Assembly (NCBI GenBank): GCA_014155875.1 | Contig: JACEFZ010005141.1 | Location: forward strand, 2,093,001 to 2,157,000 | Source: Cepaea nemoralis | Taxonomy: Eukaryota > Mollusca > Gastropoda > Stylommatophora > Helicidae | Length of the DNA stretch: 64,000 nucleotides | Direction of reading: 5' to 3' | In this document: positions 1-11,337 of the stretch, piece after piece | Layout of the letters: each line of letters opens with the position of its first letter | Position numbering within the stretch: the first letter of the stretch is position 1 | Translations under genes and position numbers: made by a program | Notes under the pieces: generated by a model | The model's input: only the letters and a program-made list of their open reading frames with translations | What the model was told of the DNA's origin: nothing | The model's database searches: none

Positions 1-866
1 CGTACAATTTGTGCGCTAAGTATATCGCTCCCTCATTTAATCCATCCACGCTCTGATTCGTACATCTTTCATACAACATTGTTTTATGTTAAAATATACA
101 CGTTAAGTTAAGGTAAGTGTTGTCGCCTTTAGAAAAAGGAAAAATTTGGCGAAATATATTGTTGAAATGTCAAGTACTACTTGTACTGGTGATAACACAA
201 TGGTTTATAATTTTTAATTGAAAAAGGTTCAGAAAGAAAATTTTGAAATTAAACGATAATGTTATTGACATGTATGATAGAAAAATGAAAAAATTGACAT
301 GTTTACATATTTCATGCATGTAATAATACAATAATTTATTAACAATCTAATTAAATTACACTAATTAAATCCATCGACGATCCGTGTGTTGTCGTCCTTT
401 GTCGCTGTGTGTCTAAAATGCTGTTACAGTTGAGAGGTAACGCATTACTGTCCCAGTTTCGTGTAGTTGTTTCGCACATGTCGTAATAGTAGTGATAATC
501 GTTGTGGGTCTGTTTAATGTTCTCTCCCGTTAGTTGTTGAAGTCCCTTTACTTTCACTAATAAACAAAGTTCAGAATGTTCACATTGTATCCTTAGCTGC
601 TAATTTGTCCAATTTGTGAAGTAGATTCACATTTCTTAATAGGGAAAGTTCATAATGCATCGGCTCTAATTAATGTGGCATGATATAACGTTTGTGGCTA
701 TTTATTTTAAGCAATCTAGTCTTTAGCGTTGGCTGTTGATATAAATAGCCTGTTGATATTCATGCAGTTCTGCTGTGTAGAAATACACTGAATTTGATGC
801 ATCAGATTAAAATATCAGACAAATATATCACAGTTTGTCATATGGCAAATATTAGAGTGCATAGTG
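1..866. other. AT-rich stretch without a recognisable gene
   Basis: I see no coding pattern on either strand. It lies downstream, in the minus-strand sense, of the RNase H remnant that ends near 867, so it may be the 3' non-coding part of that retroelement. No sequence here resembles the candidate LTR at 5181-5790, so the 3' LTR is either lost or outside the window. Confidence 0.4.
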
Positions 867-3800
867 TCACTCAGCTGGTGCATTGGGTAATCTTGATAAC
901 ATATCAGGAATTAAATTATCTGTGCCTTTAATATGGTGAATTTCGAAATCAAAATCTTGTAACAAAAGGCACCATATTACCAATCTGTGATTTTTGGGTT
1001 TCCCCACTCTAATGACCAGCAGTGGCGAATTATCTGTGAGGACAACGAAGTGGGTGCCTAGGAGGAACTTACGTAATCGAAGAACACAGAAAACCAAACT
1101 TTAGGCCTCCAATTCAGCTGTGGAATATCTGGTCTCAGCTGCTTTCAACTTCCGGCTTACATACAAGAATGGATGTTTCACGCCCTCATATTCTTGCATT
1201 AGACATCCTCCGATCGCGATAGCACTTGAGACTGTGGTTAATATAAATGGTAAATCAATGTTTGGTAATTTGCGGATGGGTGGTTCGGAAAAATTAGATT
1301 TCAGTTTGCAAATTGTATCTTCTAAACTGATACTCTTACAATTCCAAATAATACATAATTGTATGAGTATTGATGTAATAATAAATCTAAACAATGTAAG
1401 AGTAAATATGAATTTACAATAGGCATATATCAGGGTTATATGAAAAATTTTGCACCAATAGGAGTTACTGAAATGTATAATGGTTTTTTCAATCTTAATA
1501 TGGTGCACTGCTGGCTGATATATGAGTGCGATGGTGAGTATGATGGATGGTTGGTTTGTTCTCATGATTGTCGTCCAGGATCTATTTTGAAAGATATGTA
1601 GTGTTGTTGCAAGTTGTGTCGACAGCAAAAGTAGCAAGAGTGTCAGTCGTTTGTCTCTGTTCGTTCTACTATTTGGTGAATGTGATTGTCTACTCTTATT
1701 GGTTGAGGTGAGTGTTTCAAAGAAATTGCTGTATTTGTCTGCTAAACTTGTAGATGGTGATTTGTAAATGTTGCTAGTTTTTCTGCTGATGGATTTTGAC
1801 ACGCATCGTTTGCTGTTTCTGTTCATGCAATAAAGCGGTTTGTTTGTATGCAATCGTTTCTGACTTTGATTTTGTGTGAAGTCAATTGTTTGTGTTTGTT
1901 TATTTGCATACTGTTTGCTTGCATGATTGCTGTTTGATGATGTTATTTTCGTATCTGCATAACTTTCTGCAGATTTCTGTGTTGTTTCCGTTTTTGTTTT
2001 ATGTGTCATTGATAGATGATAGATTTCCGATGAACACATATGATGACACTTGTTTGTTGTTAATATTTCTTTGTCAATAATAGTGTCCCTTGGGTATCTT
2101 TGTATTTCTTGGTTATGTTTCTTGTAATTAATAACGTCACTGTTTATTGTTCCAAGAGAAACACATTGTTTCGACTCATGTAGTTGGTACTTCTGAGTTG
2201 TCTCAGTCACTGGTTTGGTAACTGCGTTTTTGTCTTCAAGAGAAATTGTCAGTAATGTGGAGTTGTCTTCATTGTTTTTGTCGTCGAGAAAATTTGTTGC
2301 TGATATCAAGCCGTCTTTATTTTCGCTTGTATCAGTGTCGTTACAAAGTACTGTAGGTGTTATGCTTCTGTCTTTGTTGTGGTTCATGTCAGTGTCGTTT
2401 ATGTTAATCTGGTTAACGTCTCCTGTTGTCTCTGTCTGGTTTTTCCTGTCCATGTTGTTTCTGGCATAATATGGTTTTAGTTGGGGGTAATTTGACAGAG
2501 TCGAATCAGTTTGTAATGACTCGTCAAGTTGTTCGTCGTTGGTTTTCTGAGTAGTTTGTCTGGTCACTACGTTCGCGTCTTCTGTTTGGTGTTGCACATT
2601 TGCCGGTTCGTAGTTTTGTTCTTTGCAGGCATCCTCAATTCGAGGTTTTATGCTGGTGGTATGATCGAAAGATTCGACTGCCCCTGTGTTGTGCACCTCT
2701 GTAAATTCGTTTAGAATTTCGTCATTGGTGGTCTCCCTTACGCTTTTGGCAGTTGGAGACATCAAATTATGTTCCTTTATTGTGAGATTACTGCTTGGTT
2801 TTAGAGTGCAGTTTTCTAGCTCCCATTGTTGGATCTCTTCTTCAGAACATGATTTTATGTTGGGAAGATTTCCCACAATAATGTCCACGCACGGGTTGTC
2901 TAATACAGCACACAGCACCTGTCCTGACACAAAAGGTGTTTGAATTTCGGCCAGTGCCAAGGGGTATCTTTCTCTGGTACCTGCGAATGTGCGACATGTC
3001 ACATAGTCGTTTGTGTAGTCACTGTCTTTAATTAACGTCTTTTTAATGCCAACCAGAGTCGCCCCGCTGTCACGCTTGACTGTACAAAGTTGGTTATTTA
3101 CAAGACCTTTAACAAATTGCAATTTGCCTTTTGAAGCTACGGCTGCGTTTGCCATTTCGTTGGATATTGGAATGGTATGGCCACATTCCAAGGTGGTATC
3201 CACCTGGACCTTTTTACAAATGTTACAGGTGTTATAGTCATTGGTGTTAATGACTTCTAGGGCATTCACAGATTCATTCTCACTTTCATTCTTGGTGTCA
3301 CACTGATTCACCTCATCCATTTCTTCATCACTAGATGTGTCTACCAATACAGCATTGGCTTGTTTCATCATTTTGCGGCCTTCACAGAGTCCGCTATAAT
3401 GGCCGTACGCCCGACAAAAATAACATTTAACCGCTCTTCTGTAGGTGTTTCTCTTGTTTCTTTGCTTTTCTACCATCATTTGGGGGTGCTGACGGTAGGT
3501 TGGAGCTTTGTCACATATAGCGTATTGTTCATGGTTGGGTTGGCAATATTGACAAAGAACTGACTTTGACAACCTAGTACGTGGTTTAAATTTGTTCTCA
3601 GTTGGTTTAGAGTACTTTGTGTTCGTGACAGCTGCTACCTCATTTTGAGTAGTACTTAATCGAAAAATGTCACGATTTCCTGTGAAGAAGGCACTTCCTT
3701 TTTGTTCGACCTCCTCAATTGTTTTACAATCACTCTGTCGTAGGAATTTAGAAAAGGAGGTTGGTATTGAGTTCATAATTTTGTCAATTATTATCAGATC

Positions 3801-4647
3801 TTTTAGTTTTTCATAGCTGTTGTTTGTTTTCGCTAATGTAATCCATTTAGTGAATATATCCTGAACTGAATAAACGTAGTTTATGAACGTTTGGTTGGGT
3901 GATGGTGACAGTTTTGAAAATTGCAATTGGTAACCTGCTGTGTCTAACGAAAAGTGTTGCAAGATTCTGTGTTTTAGATAGTCGTAATCCTTTCTCATGT
4001 CTTGTGGAATTGTTTAAATTATTTTTAAAGGTTCTAATGCTAAATTTCTCATGAAGATCATCGCCCAATAGGTTTTTGGAATGGCATGATAGGACAATAA
4101 ACACTCAAGGTTCTCACACCAGGCACTTATGGAATCTCCGGAACAATAAGGTTTGACCAGGCCTTTGTATTTGTTATACTTGTGTTCTTCTTCTTTACTT
4201 CTTAATTTATTTACGGAGATTTCTATATTGGAATCAATCTCCATTTGTTTGACCTTTAGTTGTGTCTGTGTTTCTATTTCTTTTTGTTTTAGCGCTGCCT
4301 GTATTTCTAATTTCTTTGTCTCTGCAGAGTTTGTTAGCAGCCTCCATTTCTAGCTTTTTATTTTCAGCTTGTTTGTTAGCAGCCTCAATTTCCATCTTTT
4401 TAATCTCAGCCTCTATTTCCATCTTTTTCTTCTCAGCCTCCATTTCCATCTTTTTCTTCTCCGCCTCCATTTCCATCTTTTTCTTCTCCGCCTCCATTTC
4501 CATCTCCAGCCGTTTTTGTTCTCGTTCGGCTGCTCAGTCTTCTTTCGCTATGTTTTCTGCATGCGTTTTTTGCGCCCATTCCGCCAGTTTATCTGCAGAA
4601 TATCCTAATTTAAGCCCTAGTTCGATACACTGTTCCAGAGTTGACAT
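867..4647 (-). pseudogene. LTR retrotransposon gag-protease-RNase H remnant (integrase and RT missing)
   Basis: Read on the minus strand, an ATG at 4647 opens a gag with a short N-terminal segment, an in-frame TGA near 4535 and a Lys/Glu/Met coiled coil. It continues through a capsid-like region, frame-shifted near 4010, that aligns closely with the gag at 22085. Then come Cys-rich knuckle motifs (CYFCRAYGHYSGLC), a retropepsin-like block with DSGAT and the FAG-type flap region, and a long Ser/Thr/Asn-rich linker. The reading frame then passes directly into an RNase H segment (YVSRKL, LTDNSPLL, HIKGTDN, DMLSRLP), interrupted by one TAA at 1101-1103. The integrase and the whole RT core are absent, which indicates an internal deletion that happened to keep the frame. 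Gene content matches a Ty3/gypsy-related element of the same family as 20928-27475. It is inactive. Confidence 0.85.
4386..4508 (-). repeat. 27-bp in-frame repeats coding a gag coiled coil
   Basis: About four to five tandem copies of a 27-bp unit encode the nine-residue motif EAEKKKMEM or close variants on the minus strand. The unit is a multiple of three, so it stays in frame and lengthens the helix. Repeated Lys/Glu/Met helices at the gag N-terminus occur in many invertebrate retroelements. Confidence 0.75.
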
Positions 4648-5180
4648 TTTGTAAATTTTTCTAAATATAAATTTTTAGAAATTAATTCCCTTTGAAAAAG
4701 TTTGGGAGTACAACAATTGGTTATGTCCCTTAATGTTTACATGTATAATTTCTATAAGTAATTTCAAATGGACATGAAATTTGCATGTACATATAATAAA
4801 TCAAAATGCATAGAAAAATGTTACATAAGGAAAAATGAGTATCGTTTAGAGATACAATAAGAATGAAATCTATGGGACTTATCTGATTTACTGGTGTCTT
4901 TGCTGTAATATCTTGATGTTTGGTTCTCCGGTTCTTTCGCCGCTGCTGGAGAACAATTTAAACGTACACAACTTTCTCGCGGAACAATCTGTCGTTGGAA
5001 TGAAAAAGATTAGTACTTTGTCGCAGTTATTGTCCAGTCATGTCAATGTTAATTTGAATAAGCATGGTTCTAATTACTTTCCTAGAGGGACAAAGATCTT
5101 TATGAGACGATAGTAGCTGTAATATTGAGACTTTGTCGTGTATGGTTGCAATAGTATTTTTACTTGGCAAAGCCAAGAAC
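4648..5180 (-). other. Presumed retroelement leader between LTR and gag
   Basis: No ORF of note. It lies between the candidate LTR (5181-5790) and the gag start at 4647. Directly beside the LTR is a perfect hairpin, CTTGGC-aaa-GCCAAG (5164-5178). A conventional tRNA-complementary primer site was not recognised. Confidence 0.4.
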
Positions 5181-5790
5181 TGTCAAGAATTTTAATTAGA
5201 ATTCAATAGTCTTGAGCTTGCCAAAACGGCTTGGCTCTCAAATAGCCTGACATGGTCTTACAAATCTAGGAACAGAACTCGGGTTCAGACAGGCAACAAA
5301 CTCTATACTGTGTCTTAATAATCTAATTTATTATCTAGCGAATAAGGATTTCGCCATCAATCACAATATCACAGTATTTACACAAGTGCATCAATAAGTC
5401 ATTATACACATAACTATCACAGCATAACTATCTCATTAATCAACAATCTCTAAGTTCAACTAGTTTCTGTATCTTGTCCCCCTTAAGCTAAACCCTGCTT
5501 CTTGTCTGCTGTCCAGTATTCGTCTGTCCGTTGACGGGCGTCGGGTGGACACGGAGTATGACCTCCCTTGAGCTTCTCGTGCAAGTGGCCCCTGCACGCT
5601 TCTGGCGGGTTCCACCTGTGTCAACGACGAAGTAGGCAAACTGACCCTTCGTTCTCGAAGGCCCGAGATTGTTCGGGCACTCGAGCTGTTGCGATTAATT
5701 CCCTTCATAGGGTTTCTGTCTCGGGGTTGTATCCCTTGTATATATCCCTATCTCTCTATATAGGAATACTCTTCATGTGAGATCTTGACA
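5181..5790 (-). mobile_element. Candidate 5' LTR of the minus-strand retroelement (or a solo LTR)
   Basis: A 610-bp stretch is bounded by TGTCAAGA on the left and its exact inverse TCTTGACA on the right, the TG...CA ends expected of an LTR. Position and orientation fit the 5' LTR of the gag-bearing element at 867-4647. The ends resemble those of the LTRs at 20928 (TGTCATAA...CTGACA). On the right it abuts, and appears to truncate, a small zinc-ribbon gene. No target-site duplication or second copy was found, so assignment rests on ends and position. Confidence 0.5.
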
Positions 5791-5917
5791 CTGTTATCTG
5801 ACTCTTTTTAGCCCCACAAACTTCCCAGATGCTGCGATTTGTCATCCGACCATTTTTCAACATGACCTTTAACTCCTCCAATGTAGGAGTCCGCTTCTTA
5901 CAACGCAGGCAATACAT
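5791..5917 (-). pseudogene. Small CxxC zinc-ribbon protein, truncated
   Basis: On the minus strand an ATG at 5917 starts a 42-codon segment beginning MYCLRCKKRT, followed by a KNGR block and a second Cys with KKS near the end (CGAKKSQ). This resembles the small YCxxC...NGR...CxxCG...K zinc-ribbon proteins (DUF5679-like) carried by many Polinton- and adenovirus-like elements. That family assignment is from general knowledge and not checked. It diverges from the ATPase gene at 5955 and probably marks the left edge of element A. The reading stops at the candidate LTR. Confidence 0.55.
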
Positions 5918-5954
5918 ATTGAAGACAATGCAGATGTGTATATATATTTAATTG

Positions 5955-6629
5955 ATGGAGATAACCAACTTCGATCTTGAGGACAAAGCCTCCCCACCAA
6001 CACCACCATCACTGGCTGCTGCCAGACACCATTCGTTGTGTCGTGTGTGGCCCATCGGGGTGTGGGAAGACGAACATGATTCTCAACCTGCTGCTGACGC
6101 CTGGCTACCTAAATTACGATCGACTGCACCTGTACTCGAAGTCTTTGGGGCAGGACAAGTACCAGTTCCTCCAGGATTGGGCCGAGTCCGTCGGACAGGC
6201 CTCCTATCATAGCTCAGCCGAGGACATCATCCCCGTCGAGGAACTGAACCCAGAAGAGAGAGCCGTCATGGTCTTTGATGATGTCATATTGGAGAAGCAG
6301 GGGCCGATCAAGAAGTACTTCTGCCTAGGCCGGCACGGTGGTGCGGACACATTCTACCTAACCCAGAGCTTCTTCAGAATCCCCAAGCAGGCCATCCGCG
6401 ATAATGCTAATCTACTGGTGATCTTCAACCAAGACACGAATAAACCTGCGTGCCATCCACGACTTCTATTGTTGGTGGCGACATGCCCTTTGAAGAATTC
6501 AGGGAGTTCTTCACAGAGTGCACTAGCAAGCCTTACGGTTTCGCGGTGATTGACCTGACCAGTAAGGCCCACGACGGCAAATACCGATGTGGGTTCGATC
6601 GGTTCCATATCCCGAAGTTTTCTATTTAG
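5955..6629 (+). pseudogene. Genome-packaging ATPase (FtsK/HerA, A32-like), element A
   Basis: A Walker A motif GPSGCGKTN (about 6050-6077) and a Walker B strand AVMVFDDV (about 6262-6285) are plain, followed by a TQSFF sensor-like segment and an FNQD motif. Order and spacing fit the packaging ATPase of adenovirus-like/Polinton-like elements and nucleocytoplasmic viruses, which drives DNA into preformed capsids. The reading changes frame near 5980, again between about 6435 and 6465, then runs to TAG at 6627-6629. The C-terminal part (EFREFF, FDRFHIPKF) keeps family character. The ATG at 5955 is in a different frame from the Walker region. The frame breaks mark it as decayed, unless they are assembly errors. 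Confidence 0.85.
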
Positions 6630-6655
6630 ATATATGACATAGCTATAACAACAAC

Positions 6656-7730
6656 ATGTGGGCTGATGTGACTAACCAGGCAAAGCCTAGCTTTTGTGAA
6701 AGATCTAGGAAGTCGGGACCGCCTGAGGCAGCAGTTTCTGGCGGAGAGGTTGGAGGAAGCGGATCTACAGGAGGAGGCAGCTAAGCTCTTCACACCAATT
6801 ACTAAAGCGGTAGCCGAGCAGTCAGAGCAACAAACTGGGGCAATCGCCACAGCACAGACCAGCGATTTGGCTAGAATATCCAGGACAGACAGGCTGGCTA
6901 ATGAGTTAGGCCTGACCAGAGCTCAGACCATTGAGGCGTTGCCGTCGGCCCAGGCAGCAGCCACCTCGGATGAGGAGTTTGGGAGTCCGCCGAAGCCCAT
7001 TATAATAGACATAGATCAGGGGCTCGACGTGGGGACCATTAGGCGTTATGACTACCGAATGCCTAGCGAGCTCCTCAACGAACCAGATGAAGGGCTTAAA
7101 GCCATCATTAATGACACTATAAAACTCAATTCAAACGAGCTCGGTGGGATGAAGAGGAGAGCCAGCAACACTAAAGAGGAAATTCAAAATATAGATAAAT
7201 ATATTGCAGCCATAAAAACATACAGGGAGCGCCTTATAGTTATGTTGAAAAATCGGAAACACGTCGTCTGTGGCAAAGGGCTGAAACTCCGAGGGGGTAA
7301 ATTCGGCGCCCTAACTATTGATCCCGCAGCTTTGGCCGCGGGCCGGCTGCAAGCCTTTGATGTGGACACCCTAGTATTGTCGGCCCCGGTAGATGAGACA
7401 CTGTACGATCTCCTAACTAAACGGTTCATCAAAACAAAGCAATACACCCCACAGGCTATTGAGACATTTAGACGGCTGGCCCAACTAGTTAAAATACCAG
7501 TCTATAATAAAAAGGGAAGAAAATACAGACTAATCCGTGGTAGCGGTGTGTTATACTACAACGACCCCAACACTCTGGTGGAGCGCCTAGCCCTGTTAGT
7601 AGCCTCGTAGGAGGCGGGGAATACGGGAGTTGACACAGAAATATCTGCGATATTGGATGAGCTTATGCACAGTGGGGCGGTCTCTAAGGAGCAGGCCCTC
7701 AAGTTGAACAGAAGAATCTTCGTTCATTAA
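6656..7730 (+). pseudogene. Conserved-looking virus-like protein of unknown function, element A
   Basis: An ATG at 6656 opens a reading that shifts frame near 6690 into a 305-codon frame ending at TAG 7608-7610. The same frame then continues without another stop for 40 codons to TAA at 7728-7730, so the TAG looks like a nonsense change in a longer gene of about 357 codons. The protein has a charged helical N-terminal third, an acidic middle, a Lys/Arg-rich central helix and a compact C-terminal domain with KIPVYNKKGRKYRLIRGSG. I do not recognise a catalytic motif. It sits between the ATPase and the penton-like gene, 3 nt before the next ATG, which suggests a virion-associated role (inference). 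Confidence 0.6.
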
Positions 7731-7733
7731 ACA

Positions 7734-8516
7734 TGGAGCTTCAAGTGTTGAAGGAAATCCGCGACCGGCTCGCGGCGATGGAGGTGCGACTTGCACCGAA
7801 GGAGAATATGTCCCTGGTGGTGACTTCAGATAAAAGCGACTGGACAACCTACTTCTCCCCAGCGCTGTACCTTGACCCCAGAAGTCATACGAGCTGGCCT
7901 TGCTTAATCTAGAGATCACAACTCCATCAGCAATGTTAACTCCACCAACAATACTTTCGTCTAACTCGTGGAGAAGGAGTGGAAAACCATCACAATAGAA
8001 GATGAGCTCGCCCAGATCAATCGAGAGATTCAAAGAAAGATGGAGGAGGCTAAGGATTGGAATGAGAAGACCGAGGAGAAGTATTACATCACCATAGGAC
8101 CCAACCCCTCAACCCTTCGAGCCATCGTAAAGATAACCAGCCCCGACTATGAGGTCGACATGGGCGCTTCGTCTTTGCGCAAAATACTTGGGTTTGACCC
8201 ACAAATACTGACTAAGGGGTATAAAGAAGGGGAGAAACCAATAGACATCTTCCATGTGAATAGTATTCTGGTTAATTGCAATGTGGTTAGTGGATCATAC
8301 CTCGGAGGGAGCACCCACCCCACCGTCTACTCGTTCTTCCCCAACGTGTGCCCCGGCTATAAGATCTTAGAGTCCCCTAGAACTGCTGTCTACCTTCCCA
8401 TCACCCAAGCTGGCAGTATACACAGCATACGCGTCTGGTTGACTGACCAAGATGGCGCACAATTAAACTTTAGAGGAGAGCAAATAACTATACGGCTACA
8501 TATTCGCAGTGTGTAA
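7734..8516 (+). pseudogene. Penton-like minor capsid protein, element A
   Basis: The gene starts with an ATG at 7734 (MELQVLKEIRDRL) and breaks frame around 7885, 7915 and 7965. It then runs cleanly from about 7968 to 8516. The C-terminal strand pattern RVWLTDQDG...LNFRGEQITIRLHIR is characteristic of the jelly-roll penton-like proteins encoded beside the major capsid protein in Polinton/adenovirus-like elements. About 260 codons total is normal for that family. A block with repeated Asn/Ser codons and an ALLNLE segment lies in the broken middle. Function by family: it caps the five-fold vertices of an icosahedral capsid. Confidence 0.7.
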
Positions 8517-8518
8517 CC

Positions 8519-8904
8519 ATGTACGTTTTCCAACGGCGACGGATGCGGGTGGGGGGGGGGGGGTGTTCGATTAGTTGGGCTCGGCTGCTCGAGCGGTTGG
8601 AAGTCTGGTCTTCTCGGGTGCTAAGGAGATACCCAGTCCCGTCAGTAATGTTGCCAAATTTCTTGGCAGCCCCTTAGTTAGAAATGTAGCCAAGACGGCG
8701 GAGTCGGTGGCCTCCGTGGGTGCTACCGCAAAAAAGCTGGTGGACGCCCTCCGGGACAAGCCTTTGCCGCCCCAGCTGAAAAGGGAACTCACAGCTAAGA
8801 GCGCTGAGGTCTTGAAGCAGCTCGCAGTCCAGCCGGTCAAGTCGATACAGCCGGTCCAGCCCAGTCTGGAGTCGCTGGATATCGTCAGCCGAGGTGGGGT
8901 TTGA
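8519..8904 (+). pseudogene. Basic then amphipathic small virion protein candidate, element A
   Basis: Two bases after the penton-like stop, an ATG (8519) begins a basic peptide MYVFQRRRMR. It runs into a long G run near 8550-8563 and changes frame there. The downstream frame (about 8575-8904) encodes roughly 109 residues with alternating Ala/Val and Lys, repeated VAK/VKS segments and a C-terminus QPVQPSLESL. Arg-rich starts followed by Ala/Lys amphipathic helices suit core or membrane-lytic virion proteins of adenovirus-like elements. I cannot name a family. The break lies in a homopolymer and may be artefactual. Confidence 0.5.
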
Positions 8905-9220
8905 AGACAATTAGAGATAAGTCTAAGCGGTTATAATATCACCATGGAGGAGCTCCGCACTTCCATGCTTGAAATTACCGAACCTGTGCATGTTGATGAA
9001 GGTATTGAATTCTTTGAGTACCGGGAGTATGAGTCACAGAACCCAGATGCTCTCAACCAGAATACCTCTAACCATATTGATATACACGCTCAGGATGCCT
9101 TCATGCTCCCCTCCAAGAGCTATCTTCTTGTAGAAGGCCGGCTCACGGTTGTTAGAGATGCCCCCTGTGATGCGAATAGTCAGGTGGCCTTGGTTAACAA
9201 TGCTGTCGCGTTCATCTATA

Positions 9221-10333
9221 TCTATAAAAGAGACTATGTGGCTGGCTATGTATTGGATGGGTTCGATAACGGTGCATCCGATTGAGATGAAATTTTCTAC
9301 ACGTCTTCCTTTCATTCCTGTGCAACCGACTATAATAATTTCATAGTGTAAAATCTTCTACTTATTTAATAACATTTACTTTTTCATTTTTCATTATATA
9401 ATTTCTATATAGCAGGGGGACTTCACTCTAGAAAAGTTATTTCAAGGGGCATAACTTTTAATAACATTTCTATATACTTTATAGTCATATTGTTGGACTT
9501 ACTTGCACTATTGTTAAACTCTTTGTCGATAGTTATTTTCAGGCATATGAGTTATAATAAATAATGATATAATCTTTAAGGCATTTTCAAAGTTTGCATA
9601 AAAATAATGCATAATGCATAACATTGTAACCCATCTTTTTCTGCTTACAGAACTTATCAACTGTCATGTCGGTGATTAAAAACAGTTTTCATTAAAAATA
9701 ATGAATGGTGTGTGGAAGGACATTCTTTTAAGTTACTGTGCGCCAGGAGTTGGGCGAAACCACGCCGGGTCAGATAGATAGACAGACAGACAGATAGTCG
9801 GGAACGGAAGCTTATTTGACTACTTATATGAATTAAATGACATGCTCCCCACCAGGGATTGGGTGAAGCCGGGCCGGGTCAGACAGACAGACAGATAGAC
9901 AGACAGTCGGGAACGGGAGAGCTTATATGACTACGTATATGAATTAAATAAGATGCTCCCCACCAGGGACTGGGTGAAGCCGGGCCGGGACAGACAGATA
10001 GACAGACAAACAGATAGTCGGGAACGGGAGAGGTTATATGACTACGTATATGAATTAAATGAGATGCTCCCCACCAGGGACTGGGTGAAGCCGGGCCGGG
10101 TCAGACAGACAGACAGACAGACAGACAGATAGACAGACAGACAGATAGTCGGGAACGGGAGAGCTTATATGACTACTTATATGAATTAAATGAGATGCTC
10201 CCCACCAGGGACTGGGTGAAGCCGGGCCGGGTCAGCCAGACAGACAGACAGACAGACAAACAAGCAGACAGACAGACTGATAGATAGATAGATCCCCTCC
10301 AGGGCCTGTGCGAAGCCGGGCCGGGTCAGCTAG
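9221..10333 (+). mobile_element. Non-autonomous Helitron-like (pearl/HINE-like) element
   Basis: The 1113-bp insert starts TC (TCTATAAAAGAG), ends CTAG, lies between a host A (9220) and T (10334), and has no target duplication. Those are the four hallmarks of Helitron insertion. The capsid reading frame runs on without loss or gain when the insert is ignored, so the boundaries are precise. It has no coding capacity. Its 3' half is made of six imperfect repeats with GACA/GATA microsatellites, the architecture reported for bivalve pearl and other Helentron-associated elements. A strong 3' hairpin is not obvious. Confidence 0.75.
9745..10325 (+). repeat. Six imperfect ~110-bp repeats with GACA/GATA tracts
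   Basis: The phrase CCAGGGACTGGGTGAAGCCG and its variants recur near 9748, 9853, 9963, 10075, 10203 and 10297. Most copies are followed by a tract of CAGA/GATA tetranucleotides and then by TCGGGAACGGGAGAGCTTAT. Copies differ mainly in tract length. The last copy is short and leads straight into the element's CTAG end. Confidence 0.85.
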
Positions 10334-11337
10334 TGTTCAATAAAATACGTTACCAGCTTAACAACAACAACATCGATGATGTGTCATATCCAGGGCAGGC
10401 TACAACCATGATGATCCTTCTATCACGTGGGGGAGGACTTTGCTTGGGGTGAAGGTCTCAATATGTGTTGGTATAAGGACTCAGGAGAGGGGGCTGCTGT
10501 GGAGGAGAATTCGGGTTGGGAAAGGCGGCGGTTTATCGTTATGAATAAACCTACAACTAAGGGCAACTTCAGTTTCTGTGTTCCACAGAACGCAATCCCT
10601 GTTACTAGACCGCCAGAACGATGCTCATGCTATCCGTTATGCGGCCCCTGTGCCCGAAGGCAAAATTACACTGTCCAAGATCGCCTGGATGATGCCTCAC
10701 GTTATCCCCTCTCTGTACTATATGAGCTCGCTCATGACCCTGACAGAGAATAAAGTTAGAGTGCATGTGGCTTTCCGCGCCTTACAGTGTGATAGCTTGG
10801 CGGTGCCACAGTCCACTTCCTTCACATGGCAGTTGGGGTTAAATCTCAAACTGAGAAACCTCGATGGATCCTGGTGGCTTTTCAAACTGATCGTGAAAAC
10901 CGCCAGATGAAGAATAGTGCCGTATTTGATCGTGTGTGGGTGAAGAATATTCATGCCCTGATCAATAGCGCACGCTACCCCCTAGTGGATATGAATATCA
11001 ATTTCGCTGAGTATAGAACCTCTCGGGCATACAAAGACTTTGCCGACTTTAAGGAAGCGTTTCATGGTATTACAGGTCGGGAGTCGTCCAACCTGGTGAA
11101 CCCTATGGATTTTGTTGGCCTCTACCCCATACATGTTATTGATTTGCGGGCCCAGTCTGAAGCCATTAAGAACGCTGTTCAAGCTCTCACCCTCAAGGTG
11201 GAATTCGATGTTGCTGTGCCTGCAGACACTAAAGGCTTTCGCCGTGATCATCACAGATAAGTCTCTGGTCTTGGCATCTGATGGCAGGAAGTTTACTACT
11301 GTCTTGAATTAAACACTAGGGGCATACGGAGATAACC

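Larger units (their letters stand above)
8944..11312 (+). pseudogene. Double-jelly-roll major capsid protein, element A, split by a transposon
   Basis: The N-terminal part (8944-9220) begins MEELRTSMLEITEP and includes a strand-rich region ending at AFIY. The rest resumes exactly at 10334 after a 1113-bp insertion and continues through YPGQATTMM, NMCWYKDS, KITLSKIAWMMPHV, SFTWQL, RYPLVDMNINF and a C-terminal LVLASDGRKF, ending with a stop at 11310-11312. These blocks match a capsid family common in invertebrate Polinton-like elements. Frames change near 10425 (G run), around 10600 and 10830, and at about 11240. Removing the insertion leaves the frame intact across the junction. Total coding length is about 420 codons, small for the group but plausible. 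Function by family: it forms the pseudo-hexameric capsomers. Confidence 0.8.

Noticed and set aside
1886..3563. Several plus-strand ORFs of 60-85 codons
   Set aside because: They are antisense shadows of the minus-strand gag-protease frame.
9745..10325. Repeats with variable spacers, CRISPR-like at first sight
   Set aside because: The 'spacers' are GACA/GATA microsatellites and the whole is a Helitron-like element.
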